A stretch of DNA of 64,000 bases from Paraclostridium bifermentans (lineage in GTDB: Bacteria > Bacillota > Clostridia > Peptostreptococcales > Peptostreptococcaceae). Numbering within the stretch: the stretch's first letter is position 1; each line of letters starts with the position of its first letter. Where the stretch lies: positions 248,001 to 312,000 of the forward strand of contig NZ_CP079737.1 in assembly GCF_019916025.1 (NCBI RefSeq). Direction: 5' to 3'. Below are positions 10,449 through 22,133 of the stretch, one piece after another. The notes beneath the pieces were generated by a model that saw only the letters and a list, made by a program, of their open reading frames with translations, had not been told where the DNA came from and searched no databases. A program made the position numbers and the translations under genes.

Positions 10449-11582
10449 ATGTTATTTAATAAAGAGAAAGAACTTTTAAGAAAAGCAGTAAGAGACTTCG
10501 TAAGTAGAGAATTGGCAACTTTACCAGAAGAAATTGATAAAACTGGGGAAATGCCAAGAGAATTATTAGACAAAATGGCCAAAACAAAATATACAAGCGT
10601 TACTGTACCTGAAGAATATGGGGGAGCAGGTTCAGATTACGTATCATATGCAATAATAATGGAAGAACTTAGTAGAAGATGCGCATCAACTGGAACTTAT
10701 GCAACTGCAGCATCATCTCTAGTATCATTACCGATACTTAACTATGGAACTGAAGAACAAAAACAAAAATATTTAAGAGGTATCGCATCAGGTGAAATGA
10801 TAGGAGCGTTTGGTCTTACAGAACCAGGAGCAGGATCTGATGCTTCAGCACAACAAACAACAGCAGAACTTGATGGAGATTATTATATATTAAATGGAAG
10901 AAAAACATTTATAACTAATGCTCCTATATGTGACGTTGCTATAGTAATTGCAGTTACAGATAGATCAAAAGGTCTAAAAGGAACATCTGCATTTATAGTA
11001 GAAAGTAAATGGGAAGGATTCTCTCACGGAGCTCATGAAGATAAAATGGGTATAAGAGGAACTCAAACTTCAGACCTAATATTTGAAAATGTAAAAGTAC
11101 CAAAAGAAAACTTATTAGGAAAAGAAGGTATAGGATTTAAAATAGCTATGAATACTCTTGATGCTGGTAGAATAGGTGTTGCAGCTCAAGCATTAGGTAT
11201 TGCACAAGGTGCACTTGATGAAGCTATAAAATATACAAAAGAAAGAGTACAGTTTGGGAGAACGCTTTCTAAATTCCAAAATACTCAATTTACTTTAGCT
11301 GATATGGAAACAAAAGTAAATGCAGCTAGATGGTTAGTTTATGATGCAGCTGAAAAGAAAGATGCAGGAGTAAATATGACTAAAGAATCTGCGATGGCTA
11401 AATACTATGCAGCTGAAATAGCAAATGAAGTTGCTTATAAAGCATTACAATTACATGGTGGATATGGATTTATAAAAGATTATCCAATCGAAAGAATATA
11501 TAGAGATGCTAGAATAATGTCTATATATGAAGGTACATCAGAAGTTCAAAAAATGGTAATATCTTCAAGCATTTTAAAATAA
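10449..11582 (+). CDS. acdB: acyl-CoA dehydrogenase (enoyl-CoA reductase partner), AcdB-like
   Basis: FAD-dependent acyl-CoA dehydrogenase. With the electron-transfer flavoprotein encoded next it reduces the enoyl-CoA made by HadBC to the saturated acyl-CoA; in this setting electron bifurcation to ferredoxin is possible. Family signatures are GAFGLTEPGAGSDAS and RIYRDARIMSIYEGTSEVQKMVI near the C-terminus; the catalytic glutamate is the E of YEGTSE. An in-frame ATG at 10437 overlaps the SD GGAGGAG, so the ATG at 10449 is the likely start (377 residues). Confidence 0.93.
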   Translation: MLFNKEKELLRKAVRDFVSRELATLPEEIDKTGEMPRELLDKMAKTKYTSVTVPEEYGGAGSDYVSYAIIMEELSRRCASTGTYATAASSLVSLPILNYGTEEQKQKYLRGIASGEMIGAFGLTEPGAGSDASAQQTTAELDGDYYILNGRKTFITNAPICDVAIVIAVTDRSKGLKGTSAFIVESKWEGFSHGAHEDKMGIRGTQTSDLIFENVKVPKENLLGKEGIGFKIAMNTLDAGRIGVAAQALGIAQGALDEAIKYTKERVQFGRTLSKFQNTQFTLADMETKVNAARWLVYDAAEKKDAGVNMTKESAMAKYYAAEIANEVAYKALQLHGGYGFIKDYPIERIYRDARIMSIYEGTSEVQKMVISSSILK

Positions 11583-11630
11583 ATTAAACCTTTAAAAATA
11601 TTTTATACTAGTTAAATGGAGGTAAAGACT

Positions 11631-12416
11631 TTGAAAATATTAGTTTGCGTTAAACAAGTTCCAGATACTAATGAAGTTAGAATAAATAAAGAGACAGGAA
11701 CTCTTATAAGAGATGGTGTTCCAAGTATATTAAACCCTGATGATGCAAATGCATTAGAGCAGGCATTAAGATTAAAAGATGAACATGAAGGATCAAAAGT
11801 AACAGTAATAACTATGGGACCTCCTCAAGCAGACTTTATGCTTAGAGAGTGTTTAGCTATGGGTGCTGATGAAGCAATCCTTCTTAGTGATAGAGCGTTT
11901 GGAGGAGCTGATACTTGGGCAACTTCAAATACAATAGCAGCAGGAATCAAAAAGGTAGGCGATTACGATATAGTATTTGCTGGAAGACAGGCTATAGATG
12001 GGGATACAGCTCAAGTTGGACCACAAATTGCTGAAAAACTTGATATACCTCAAGTTACATATGTGCAAGATTTCTCTATAGATGGAGATACAGTAACTGT
12101 ACAAAGACAATTAGAGGATGGATACGAAGTAATAAAAGTAAAAAAACCTGTTCTTTTAACAGCTGTTAAAGAACTTAATGAACCAAGACATATGTCTGTT
12201 GATAAAATAGTAAAAGCATTTAAAACAGAAGTAAAAGTTTGGACTATAGACGATTTAGATGTAAATAGAGAAGAAGTAGGACTTAAAGCATCACCAACAA
12301 AAGTATTTAAATCATTTACACCAGATCCAAGAGGTAAAGGGGAAATACTTAAAGGTAATCCAGAAGATATTGTGAATACGGTACTAGTAGGACTAAAACA
12401 AAAGCACATTATATAA
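11631..12416 (+). CDS. etfB: electron transfer flavoprotein, beta subunit
   Basis: ETF beta subunit, which binds AMP or a second FAD and passes electrons between NADH, ferredoxin and acyl-CoA dehydrogenase. The N-terminus [17 protein letters not shown] and the middle segment [22 protein letters not shown] are standard ETF-beta signatures. SD TGGAGG (11615-11620) points to a TTG start at 11631 (261 residues); an in-frame ATG at 11616 is inside the SD. It pairs with etfA. Confidence 0.93.
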   Translation: MKILVCVKQVPDTNEVRINKETGTLIRDGVPSILNPDDANALEQALRLKDEHEGSKVTVITMGPPQADFMLRECLAMGADEAILLSDRAFGGADTWATSNTIAAGIKKVGDYDIVFAGRQAIDGDTAQVGPQIAEKLDIPQVTYVQDFSIDGDTVTVQRQLEDGYEVIKVKKPVLLTAVKELNEPRHMSVDKIVKAFKTEVKVWTIDDLDVNREEVGLKASPTKVFKSFTPDPRGKGEILKGNPEDIVNTVLVGLKQKHII

Positions 12417-12429
12417 GTTGGAGGTTAAG

Positions 12430-13482
12430 ATGAATACAAATATAAATGAAAATATAAAAGATTTTAGCTCATATAAAAATGTTTGGGTGTTTGCAGAGCA
12501 AAGAGATGGTGCAATAACACCAGTTGTAATAGAATTACTTGGAGAAGGTAGAAAATTAGCTGATGAAATAGGTGTTAACCTATGTGCAATATTATTAGGT
12601 AAAAATGTAGATTCTATGGCTAAAGAATTAGTTGCTTATGGAGCGGATACAGTTTATACTGCGGATGATGAATTGTTAGAAAAATTCACAACTGATGCTT
12701 ATACAAAAGTTATAACTGATGCAATAAATGAATTTAAACCAGAAATAGTACTTTATGGTGCTACTCATATAGGAAGAGACTTAGCTCCAAGAATAGCTTC
12801 AAGAGTAAGTACAGGTCTTACTGCAGACTGTACAAAACTTGAAATAGATCCAGATGATAAAAAATTAAAACAAACTCGTCCAGCGTTTGGTGGTAATATA
12901 ATGGCTACGATTATATGCCCTAACACTAGACCTCAAATGTCTACAGTTAGACCTGGAGTTATGGAAAAAGCAGAGAAAAATGATTCTAGAGATGGAAAAA
13001 TAGTTCCTATGTCATTTAACTTAAGCAAAGATGATATAAGAGTAGAAGTTATAAAAACTGTTAAGACTAAAAAAGATTTAGTATCTTTAACAGATGCAAA
13101 TATAATAGTATCTGGAGGACTTGGAATGGGAAGTCCTGAAGGATTTGAAATGTTAAAACAATTAGCTGATAAATTAGGTGGAGTAGTAGGAGCATCACGT
13201 GCAGCTGTTGACGCTGGATGGATAGACCACTCTCATCAAGTTGGTCAAACAGGAACTACTGTTAAACCTAACCTGTATATAGCTTGTGGTATATCTGGGG
13301 CTATACAACATTTAGCAGGTATGCAAAACTCTGATTTTATTATAGCTATAAATAAAAATGAAACAGCTCCAATACTTGATATAGCAGATTATGGTATAGT
13401 AGGAGATGTTAAAGATATAGTTCCATTACTTACAGAAAAACTTGACAGTGTAGATGATTTAATCGAACTAGTTAATGCATAG
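12430..13482 (+). CDS. etfA: electron transfer flavoprotein, alpha subunit
   Basis: ETF alpha subunit. The C-terminal FAD-binding domain shows [28 protein letters not shown] and then [29 protein letters not shown], the classic ETF-alpha signature. Length is 350 residues from the ATG at 12430. An upstream TTG at 12418 sits in the SD and is rejected. It is the last gene of the sigma-54 operon; a terminator-like hairpin follows. Confidence 0.94.
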   Translation: MNTNINENIKDFSSYKNVWVFAEQRDGAITPVVIELLGEGRKLADEIGVNLCAILLGKNVDSMAKELVAYGADTVYTADDELLEKFTTDAYTKVITDAINEFKPEIVLYGATHIGRDLAPRIASRVSTGLTADCTKLEIDPDDKKLKQTRPAFGGNIMATIICPNTRPQMSTVRPGVMEKAEKNDSRDGKIVPMSFNLSKDDIRVEVIKTVKTKKDLVSLTDANIIVSGGLGMGSPEGFEMLKQLADKLGGVVGASRAAVDAGWIDHSHQVGQTGTTVKPNLYIACGISGAIQHLAGMQNSDFIIAINKNETAPILDIADYGIVGDVKDIVPLLTEKLDSVDDLIELVNA

Positions 13483-13538
13483 ATTTTATAAAATTAATCT
13501 AGTCGTAAAAACTTATATATTATAGTAAACCTAACCAA

Positions 13539-13590
13539 AATAATCCTTGTGTATAATGTGATTCAATATTATATACAAGGATTATTTAAT
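13539..13590 (+). terminator. terminator-like hairpin after etfA
   Basis: AATAATCCTTGT (13539-13550) pairs with ACAAGGATTATT (13575-13586) and the stem extends inward with AT pairs. The following sequence is T-rich but has no long T-run. It closes the had operon. The rest of the 327-base gap before the regulator gene holds only a possible -10 (TATAAT, 13731-13736) in very AT-rich DNA. Confidence 0.65.
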
Positions 13591-13809
13591 TTAGCGTCTA
13601 AGTATATAATTAGGGCTAAATTTAATTAGTACCAATTACATAAAAATATAAAAAAACATAGAAAATTAGACAAAATGACAAATTTAATAAAAAAATAACA
13701 ATAAATTTATAATTAATACATTGTAGATGATATAATGTTCTTAGGTAGGAAAATGGTTTTTTATATTTAATAGGGGTGTAATTTACTAAATAAGGAAGGG
13801 CTGAATAGA

Positions 13810-15444
13810 GTGTATAATGATTTTAGGGGCTTTATTAATCACTTAGAAAATCCAGCAATTTTATGCAGTGAAACTGGGGAAATACTAGATTTTAATGCAC
13901 AAATGAAAAAGATTTTTAATTTTGTTGATGTGGACAAGCCATCAAATATATCTGTTTTGGATAGTACATTTAATGAAAATGACTATTTTTCAAACAATAG
14001 AAAAAAAATACAGCTTAGAGATTTAAATATGTTTGTAGACGTTTATTCCATTAGAGATTATAAAAATGAATTACAGTATATTTATTTATTTGAAAAATCT
14101 ATGATAACAGATAAGGTTGTAGAGGACATAATTGAACATATAGATGAAGTTGTAGTTATATTTAATAAAGATGGTGTTATTGAAAAGATGAACAGCTTAT
14201 GTGATGAAATATTACCATTTAAAAGAAAAGAAGTTCTTGGGAGAAAAATTGACAAACTAGTTTATATGGGATTAGTAGAAGAACCGATAATACTAAATAT
14301 GCTAGGAGTTAAGAAAAAAACTTATAAAAATATAGTTTATCCTGGAGGTAAAGTTATAGCATACACAGCAGTTCCTATATGGGATAACAAGGGAGAAGTA
14401 AAAGGGGGAGTATTAACTGGTAGAGATATTTCTAGAGTTATAAACTTAGATTCTCCTCACGCGAAAGATTGTACAACAGCCACTAACTCGGAATATATAA
14501 GCAAAAGTGAAGTTATGGATAATATAAAAAATGTAGTAAAGAGAGCAGCAGCATCTGATTCTTCTATTTTTATAACTGGAGAGTCTGGTGTAGGAAAAGA
14601 AATTATAGCTAGAAAAATATGTAAGTATAGTCATAGAAGGGATAAACCATTTATAGCAATTAACTGTGGTGCAATTCCTAATGAGCTCCTAGAATCAGAG
14701 TTTTTCGGATATGAAGAAGGTTCTTTTACTGGAGCTAAAAAGTCTGGGAAAAAAGGTCTTTTTGAGCAAGCAAATGGAGGTACTATATTTTTAGATGAAA
14801 TAGGCGAATTGCCACTTCAAATGCAAAAAAAATTACTTAGAGTTATACAAGAAAATACGATTACTAGAGTTGGAGGAACTAAACCCATAAAAATTGATGT
14901 AAGGTATGTAAGTGCTACTAATATTTCAAATGAGGATTTACATGATAATTTGAAGTTTAGACAGGATTTATATTATAGACTTAGTGTTATACCTATAAAA
15001 ATACCTCCATTAAGGGAAAGAAAAGAAGACATAATGCCTTTGGTTGAATATTTCTTAGATTTATACAACACTAAATATAATAGAGAAATAAGCATTTCTC
15101 CTAAGGTTATGGAATTGTTAAATAATCATTCATGGCCTGGAAACATAAGAGAACTGAAAAATATTATCGAAAGGTTTGTTGTTTTATCAGTTAAAAATAC
15201 GATAGGAGAAGATGAGTTTAATATGCTAATAAATTTAGATGATTTATCTAAGGAAAACGACTTAAAATCTCCAATAGTTGTAAATGGTATTGTAAATTTA
15301 AATGAAGCATATAAAATAGTAGATCAAATAATTATACCTAGAGCAATAGATAAGTATGGTTCTATTACACAAGCATCAAAACAAATAGGGATAGATTCTT
15401 CTACTATACATAGAAAAATAAAAAGTGGATATTTAAAATTGTAA
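13810..15444 (+). CDS. sigma-54-dependent transcriptional activator with PAS domains (LeuR-like)
   Basis: Enhancer-binding protein that would activate sigma-54 RNA polymerase. Residues 1-100 and about 105-215 look like two PAS-type sensor domains (EHIDEVVVIFNKDGVIEKMN starts the second). The AAA+ domain has Walker A GESGVGKE (257-264), the sigma-54 contact loop as GSFTGA (304-309), and Walker B GTIFLDE (324-330). The last 25 residues form a Fis-type helix-turn-helix (ITQASKQIGIDSSTIHRKIK). It starts at GTG 13810, nine bases after SD GGAAGGG. It lies directly downstream of the had operon, which has a sigma-54 promoter. It is therefore the obvious regulator, sensing a leucine- or aryl-derived metabolite; the ligand is inferred, not shown. 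Confidence 0.9.
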   Translation: MYNDFRGFINHLENPAILCSETGEILDFNAQMKKIFNFVDVDKPSNISVLDSTFNENDYFSNNRKKIQLRDLNMFVDVYSIRDYKNELQYIYLFEKSMITDKVVEDIIEHIDEVVVIFNKDGVIEKMNSLCDEILPFKRKEVLGRKIDKLVYMGLVEEPIILNMLGVKKKTYKNIVYPGGKVIAYTAVPIWDNKGEVKGGVLTGRDISRVINLDSPHAKDCTTATNSEYISKSEVMDNIKNVVKRAAASDSSIFITGESGVGKEIIARKICKYSHRRDKPFIAINCGAIPNELLESEFFGYEEGSFTGAKKSGKKGLFEQANGGTIFLDEIGELPLQMQKKLLRVIQENTITRVGGTKPIKIDVRYVSATNISNEDLHDNLKFRQDLYYRLSVIPIKIPPLRERKEDIMPLVEYFLDLYNTKYNREISISPKVMELLNNHSWPGNIRELKNIIERFVVLSVKNTIGEDEFNMLINLDDLSKENDLKSPIVVNGIVNLNEAYKIVDQIIIPRAIDKYGSITQASKQIGIDSSTIHRKIKSGYLKL

Positions 15445-15513
15445 AAAATAATTATAGTAGTTGCGAAGCCTAAATGATTCTGCTATCATTATGGTATAAG
15501 TACATATGATTCA

Positions 15514-15553
15514 AAGAGGCCATGAAGGTTTTAAAACTTTCATGGTCTTTTTT
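15514..15553 (+). terminator. terminator of the sigma-54 activator gene
   Basis: Hairpin with arms GGCCATGAAGGTTTT and AAAACTTTCATGGTC, then six T. Confidence 0.85.
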
Positions 15554-15584
15554 GTTTTATTAGTACAAAAAAAACTCTATATAA

Positions 15585-15640
15585 AATAGATAGACTTTAA
15601 CACTATCTATTCCCTTTTATAAGATGCTATATAGCATCTT
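15585..15640 (-). terminator. tandem terminator hairpins for the minus-strand gene
   Basis: Read on the minus strand, a perfect hairpin AAGATGCTA-TA-TAGCATCTT (15621-15640) overlaps the stop codon of the gene at 15627-16088. A second hairpin follows (AATAGATAG 15585-15593 with CTATCTATT 15603-15611) and then a T-run. Confidence 0.65.
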
Positions 15641-16088
15641 TTTCTTTTTTAAAAAAATTTATTTTTAAATCATTATTGTAAATAGAGTTTGCAAAGCTCT
15701 TACAAAAATATGATAGGAAAGTAGGGTCTTTAAATGCTACATCCTTTATAATTGACACAGGTATTCCTATAAAAATACATTCATCTAAAGCTCTTAAACT
15801 ATATTCAAATTTATTTTCTGTAAATATTTCCAAAGAGCCAATAATATTTAAATTATTTATAGAAGATTTAAGTATATTATTATTATCAAAAGAATTTTCT
15901 AATTTAATAGTAGTTCCCTCCACGAGAAAATATAAGTAATCGGGAGTTGTATTTTTAAGAACTATAAGTTCATTTTTATTAAAACAATGAAGTTCCATAT
16001 GAGAGTTCAAATTTACATCAAACATATTATTTATTTTATAATTTTCAATATAATATCTTAAACTATCGTCATGATGAAGTTTAAGCAT
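15627..16088 (-). CDS. Crp/Fnr-like effector-binding domain protein lacking the DNA-binding domain
   Basis: A 153-residue protein that resembles the N-terminal cyclic-nucleotide-binding beta-roll of Crp/Fnr/YeiL regulators (for example NELIVLKNTTPDYLYFLVEGTTIKL and NIIGSLEIFTENKFEYSLRALDECIFIGIPV). A helix like the Crp dimerisation helix follows (FLSYFCKSFANSIYN). The protein then ends, where Crp proteins continue for about 70 residues with a winged helix. No helix-turn-helix is found downstream; the stop is embedded in a terminator hairpin. It may be a free-standing sensor or modulator, or a truncated regulator. Its position beside the had activator suggests, but does not prove, a role in amino acid fermentation. 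Confidence 0.55.
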   Translation of the reverse strand: MLKLHHDDSLRYYIENYKINNMFDVNLNSHMELHCFNKNELIVLKNTTPDYLYFLVEGTTIKLENSFDNNNILKSSINNLNIIGSLEIFTENKFEYSLRALDECIFIGIPVSIIKDVAFKDPTFLSYFCKSFANSIYNNDLKINFFKKEKDAI

Positions 16089-16333
16089 AAAATCACCCCT
16101 TAAAAAATATTATCATATTGAAAGTATTAACTTATATTTGAAAATATAAACTATGATATATAAATAAAAAACAGGTCAATTGTTCAAATTTATAATTTGG
16201 AAATTATATACATCAAAAGCTTGTAATTCCTAAGAATTAAAAATTAAAAACTGGACAATATATTATTAAATAAATACACAAAACACCTCAGTGATGGCAT
16301 TCTAATATATAGTGTATTTATATAAAATAGATT

Positions 16334-16372
16334 AAGTCCTTTAATTATTTAATAATTAAAGGACTTTTATTT
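16334..16372 (+). terminator. orphan terminator hairpin upstream of 16419
   Basis: Arms AAGTCCTTTAATTATT and AATAATTAAAGGACTT, then TTTATTTTT. No gene is read into it from the left on this strand: the gene at 15627-16088 runs the other way. It may end a short untranslated transcript from the 16130-16330 region. I see no ORF in the 330-base gap between 16088 and 16419. Confidence 0.7.
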
Positions 16373-16418
16373 TTAAGATAAAATATAATTAACTATTAGA
16401 TATGGGAGGAGATACTTT

Positions 16419-17354
16419 ATGAAATTATTAGTTACAAATAAATATGAGGATAATGAAATAAATAAATTGATAGATTTAGGATATGAAGTAATATATATGA
16501 AGGAATCTAAGGCTGAAGTAAATAATGAAAATAAAGATATTGAAGTAATAGTAGGTTATAATCCGTTTAACACACTTGATATATCGAAACTAGAAAATTT
16601 GAAACTAATTCAATTAAGTAGTGTTGGAATAGATCAAATACCAAAAGATGAAATTATAAAAAATAATATTACGGTATGTAATAACAAAGGAAATTATAGT
16701 ATTCCTATGGCGGAATATATAGTTATGTATATTTTAAATGTATATAAAAACACAAAACAAATGTATGAAAACCAAGCACAAAAGAAGTGGAAATTAGCTA
16801 TAAACTTAGAAGAACTAACTGATAAAAAAGTAATGTTTATAGGAACTGGTACAATTGCAAAAAATGCTGCTGATAGGTTAAAAGCATTTGGAGTATATGT
16901 TTATGGAGTTAATACAGATGGTAGAGACGTTGTAGGATTTGATGAATGTATATCTATAGGAAATATAACCGAAGGGTTAAAAAAATGTGATGTAGTAGTT
17001 ATTACTTTGCCATCAACAAAAGAAACTAGAGGAATGATTAATGATGAAAAATTAAAAACTATGAAAGATGGATCAGTGATTATAAATGTTGGTAGGGGAA
17101 ACATAATAAATGAAAATGATTTAATCAATAATATAAGTAAGTTTAAAGGTGTTTGTTTAGATGTATTTGAAAGTGAACCATTAAATAAAGAAAATAAACT
17201 TTGGGAATTTGAAAATGTAACTATAACCCCTCATAATTCATGGATATCTGATAAAAATAGAAGTAGAACATTTAATACTATATATGAAAATTTAAAGAAT
17301 TATATAAACAAAAAAGAGCTTAAAAACGTTGTAAATATTCAAAAAGGATATTAA
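16419..17354 (+). CDS. D-isomer-specific 2-hydroxyacid dehydrogenase family protein
   Basis: NAD(P)-dependent oxidoreductase of the phosphoglycerate dehydrogenase/hydroxypyruvate reductase superfamily. The substrate-binding part has IQLSSVGIDQIP. The Rossmann motif is VMFIGTGTIAKNAADRL, with GTGTIA rather than the classical GxGxxG. INVGRGNIINENDL and the catalytic histidine region ITPHNSW follow. Length is 311 residues. SD GGGAGGAG precedes the ATG. It is distinct in sequence from the ldhA at 4316-5332. The physiological substrate is unknown. A nearby terminator and an independent SD suggest a single-gene transcript. Confidence 0.85.
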   Translation: MKLLVTNKYEDNEINKLIDLGYEVIYMKESKAEVNNENKDIEVIVGYNPFNTLDISKLENLKLIQLSSVGIDQIPKDEIIKNNITVCNNKGNYSIPMAEYIVMYILNVYKNTKQMYENQAQKKWKLAINLEELTDKKVMFIGTGTIAKNAADRLKAFGVYVYGVNTDGRDVVGFDECISIGNITEGLKKCDVVVITLPSTKETRGMINDEKLKTMKDGSVIINVGRGNIINENDLINNISKFKGVCLDVFESEPLNKENKLWEFENVTITPHNSWISDKNRSRTFNTIYENLKNYINKKELKNVVNIQKGY

Positions 17355-17432
17355 TAGTTTAGTTGTAATTTTAAGAAGGAAATTATGGTATACTAAGATA
17401 GTATTGCATTGAAATTAGTACGATTTACATAG

Positions 17433-19475
<2,043 letters not shown>

Positions 19476-19624
19476 AAATATTGGGGAAATTATATTAATA
19501 AATAACTACTATTTAGGGTTAAATAATGCTAATATATTATAGTATATACAATATTTAAGTTACAGTTCGGGTAAGTTAATTAGTGTGAATTTGCTTTAAA
19601 AAATGTTTGAAAGAGGTAATATAA

Positions 19625-20974
19625 ATGACGAGAATTGATGGTAGAAAAAATGATGAAATAAGACCAGTTAAAATAACTAGAAACTTTACTAGATATGCAG
19701 AGGGATCTGTATTAATTGAAATGGGAGAAACTAAAGTTATCTGTACAGCTTCTATAGAAGATAAAGTACCTCCTTTCTTAAGAAATTCAGGAACTGGATG
19801 GATAAATGCAGAGTATTCTATGTTACCAAGATCTACACACCAAAGAAAAATAAGAGAGTCATCAAGAGGTAAAGTTGATGGAAGAACTCAAGAAATACAA
19901 AGATTAATAGGAAGAGCTATAAGATCAGTTATAGATTTATCTAAAATAGGAGAAAGAACTATATGGGTAGACTGTGATGTAATCCAAGCTGATGGAGGAA
20001 CTAGAACAGCATCTATAACAGGAGCTTTTGTAGCAGTAGCAGAAGCTTTATATTCTTTATATGAAAAAAAACAAATAAAAACTTTACCTATAAGAAACTT
20101 TGTATCAGCTATAAGTGTAGGTATAGTTAATGGAGAGCATGTTTTAGATCTATGCTATGAAGAAGATTCAAATGCACATGTTGATATGAATGTTATAATG
20201 ACAGACAAAGGTGAATTTGTAGAGGTTCAAGGAACAGGAGAAGAATCTCCATTTACTAGAAAAGATTTAAATGCATTACTTGAATTAGGAGAAAAAGGAA
20301 ATAAAGAGCTTATTAAAGTTCAAAGAAAAGCATTAGGGAAAATAGCAAGTGAAGTTCTTGGAGAAGAAATTCCAGATGAAGTTGTTATAGCTACAAATAA
20401 TGCTCATAAATTAGAAGAAATTTCAGCTATACTAAATGATTTTGATTGTAAAATATATTCTCTTAAAGATGTGGATTTAGCAGGAATAGAAATAGTAGAA
20501 GATGGTCATACATTTGAGCATAATGCTCTTATAAAAGCTAGAACTATAGCTAAAGCTACAAATATGGTAGCAGTTGCGGATGATTCTGGTCTTGAAGTGG
20601 ATGCTTTAGGTAAAAAGCCAGGGGTTTACTCAGCTAGATATGCAGGAGAAAATGCAACTGATGAGCAAAATAGAGAAAAACTTGTAAAGGCTATGAAAAA
20701 TGTGCCTATGAGTCAAAGAACAGGAAGATTTGTATCAGCTATAGCTGTAGTATTCCCAAGTGGAAAAGAGTTTGTAGTAAGAGGAACTTGTGAAGGAACT
20801 ATAGCATTTGAAGAAAAAGGTGAAAATGGATTTGGATATGATCCATTATTTATAGTGAATCAATATAATAAGACATTTGGAGAATTACCTAGTTCAATAA
20901 AAAATTCAATAAGTCACAGAGCAAATTCTTTAAAACTTATGAAAGATGAATTTAATAAAAGGATAGTGAAGTAA
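19625..20974 (+). CDS. rph: fused RNase PH and XTP/dITP pyrophosphatase (Rph-RdgB)
   Basis: Single polypeptide with two enzymes. Residues 1 to about 245 are RNase PH, which trims tRNA 3' ends with phosphate ([49 protein letters not shown]). Residues from about 250 are the HAM1/RdgB house-cleaning pyrophosphatase that removes XTP and ITP ([48 protein letters not shown]). Total length 449 residues equals the sum of both families. I saw no internal stop or frameshift. The ATG follows SD AGAGG. The gene overlaps the next by one base. Confidence 0.95.
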   Translation: MTRIDGRKNDEIRPVKITRNFTRYAEGSVLIEMGETKVICTASIEDKVPPFLRNSGTGWINAEYSMLPRSTHQRKIRESSRGKVDGRTQEIQRLIGRAIRSVIDLSKIGERTIWVDCDVIQADGGTRTASITGAFVAVAEALYSLYEKKQIKTLPIRNFVSAISVGIVNGEHVLDLCYEEDSNAHVDMNVIMTDKGEFVEVQGTGEESPFTRKDLNALLELGEKGNKELIKVQRKALGKIASEVLGEEIPDEVVIATNNAHKLEEISAILNDFDCKIYSLKDVDLAGIEIVEDGHTFEHNALIKARTIAKATNMVAVADDSGLEVDALGKKPGVYSARYAGENATDEQNREKLVKAMKNVPMSQRTGRFVSAIAVVFPSGKEFVVRGTCEGTIAFEEKGENGFGYDPLFIVNQYNKTFGELPSSIKNSISHRANSLKLMKDEFNKRIVK

Positions 20975-21444
20975 TGAAAATTGGGGTAATAAGTGACACT
21001 CATAGAATGAATAGGTTTATAGATAAAACTATTCCATATTTAAAAGAATGTGACTTAATTATACATGCAGGAGATAATTTTATAGATTCAAAATATATTC
21101 ATAAGATGACTGGAGTTTCGATGATGGCAGTTAGAGGGAACTGCGATTTTGAAAATACAGAAGATGAATTAGAGTTTGAGATAGAAAATAAAAATATATT
21201 TGTTTGTCATGGGGATAAGTATGGCGTTAAATATGGTATTGAACAATTACATGAAAAAGCTAAAAATATATGTGCAGATATTGTTATATTTGGGCATACG
21301 CATACACCAGTAATAAAAGAAAAAAATAACATACTATATATAAATCCAGGTAGCATATCATTACCAAGAGGAGTAAATTATAGAAGTTTTGTTATATTAG
21401 AAATATCTAGTGATAATGTGAGTATTGATGAGATAAGGTTATAA
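20974..21444 (+). CDS. YfcE/MJ0936-type metallophosphoesterase
   Basis: Calcineurin-like phosphodiesterase of the YfcE/MJ0936 family (156 residues). Metal-binding motifs are clear: GVISDTHR (D8, H10), IIHAGDN, RGNCDF, FVCHGDKYG and FGHTHTP. Members hydrolyse phosphodiesters in vitro; the cellular substrate is unknown. The ATG overlaps the stop of the Rph-RdgB gene (TAATG), so they are translationally coupled. Confidence 0.9.
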   Translation: MKIGVISDTHRMNRFIDKTIPYLKECDLIIHAGDNFIDSKYIHKMTGVSMMAVRGNCDFENTEDELEFEIENKNIFVCHGDKYGVKYGIEQLHEKAKNICADIVIFGHTHTPVIKEKNNILYINPGSISLPRGVNYRSFVILEISSDNVSIDEIRL

Positions 21445-21467
21445 AAATAATTTAGGGGGATTAGTAA

Positions 21468-21989
21468 ATGGAATTTGTTTTGGGGTATTTACTCATATTT
21501 TTGGCTAAATGTTCAGATGTAACATTAGCAACAATTAGGACTATATTTGTAGTAAAAGGTAAAAAGAAACTTGCGTTTTGCATTGGGTTTCTTGAAATTT
21601 TAATATACCTATTTGCTATGGATAAAGTACTAGGTGACATGGGGGACATAGTAAAAGTAATGTCATATGCGCTTGGATTTGCAACAGGTAACGTAGTTGG
21701 AATCACACTTGAGGAAAAACTTGCAATAGGATTAATAACAGCTCAAGTTTTCACTGGTGAAGATGTAGATCAATTTGCAGAGTACTTAAGACAGCATGGT
21801 TTTGGAGTTACTGTCATAGAAGGTAGAGGAAGAGAAGGCGTAAAGTATATACTACAAGTTGTTTTAGATAGAAAGCACCTTCATAATTTCCAAAATACTA
21901 TAAATAGTTATGATTCTAGGGCATTTGTAGCAGTATCTGAAATCAAGAACGTCAGAGGTGGATATTTTGGTCGAAATGCGATGAAATAA
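21468..21989 (+). CDS. UPF0316/DUF2179 family membrane protein
   Basis: Membrane protein of 173 residues with an N-terminal hydrophobic part of about three segments (FVLGYLLIFLAKCSDVTLATIRTIFVV; FCIGFLEILIYLFAM; VMSYALGFATGNVVGITLEEKL). A soluble DUF2179-type domain follows (TAQVFTGEDVDQFAEYLRQHGFGVTVIEGRGREGVKYILQVVLDRKHL). The family (Bacillus YebE-like proteins) is conserved in Firmicutes, but its function is not established. Own SD (AGGGGG) before the ATG. Confidence 0.85.
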   Translation: MEFVLGYLLIFLAKCSDVTLATIRTIFVVKGKKKLAFCIGFLEILIYLFAMDKVLGDMGDIVKVMSYALGFATGNVVGITLEEKLAIGLITAQVFTGEDVDQFAEYLRQHGFGVTVIEGRGREGVKYILQVVLDRKHLHNFQNTINSYDSRAFVAVSEIKNVRGGYFGRNAMK

Positions 21990-22025
21990 GGCGCTTTTCA
22001 AAGCCAGTTCATATCAATGCGGTAC

Positions 22026-22055
22026 TTGTAAATAAAAAAAAGAATGTGTTATAAT
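22026..22055 (+). promoter_or_regulatory. putative sigma-A promoter for tig
   Basis: TTGTAA (22026-22031), 18 bases, TATAAT (22050-22055). Confidence 0.5.
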
Positions 22056-22133
22056 AAAATAGTAAAATTATAGTAACGAAATCTATTATACTATATATAA
22101 AAGAATACATAATCAATAGGAGGATTAATAATA

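Noticed and set aside
12050-12409. Minus-strand reading frame inside etfB
   Set aside because: Serine- and threonine-rich mirror frame of a conserved gene with no SD.
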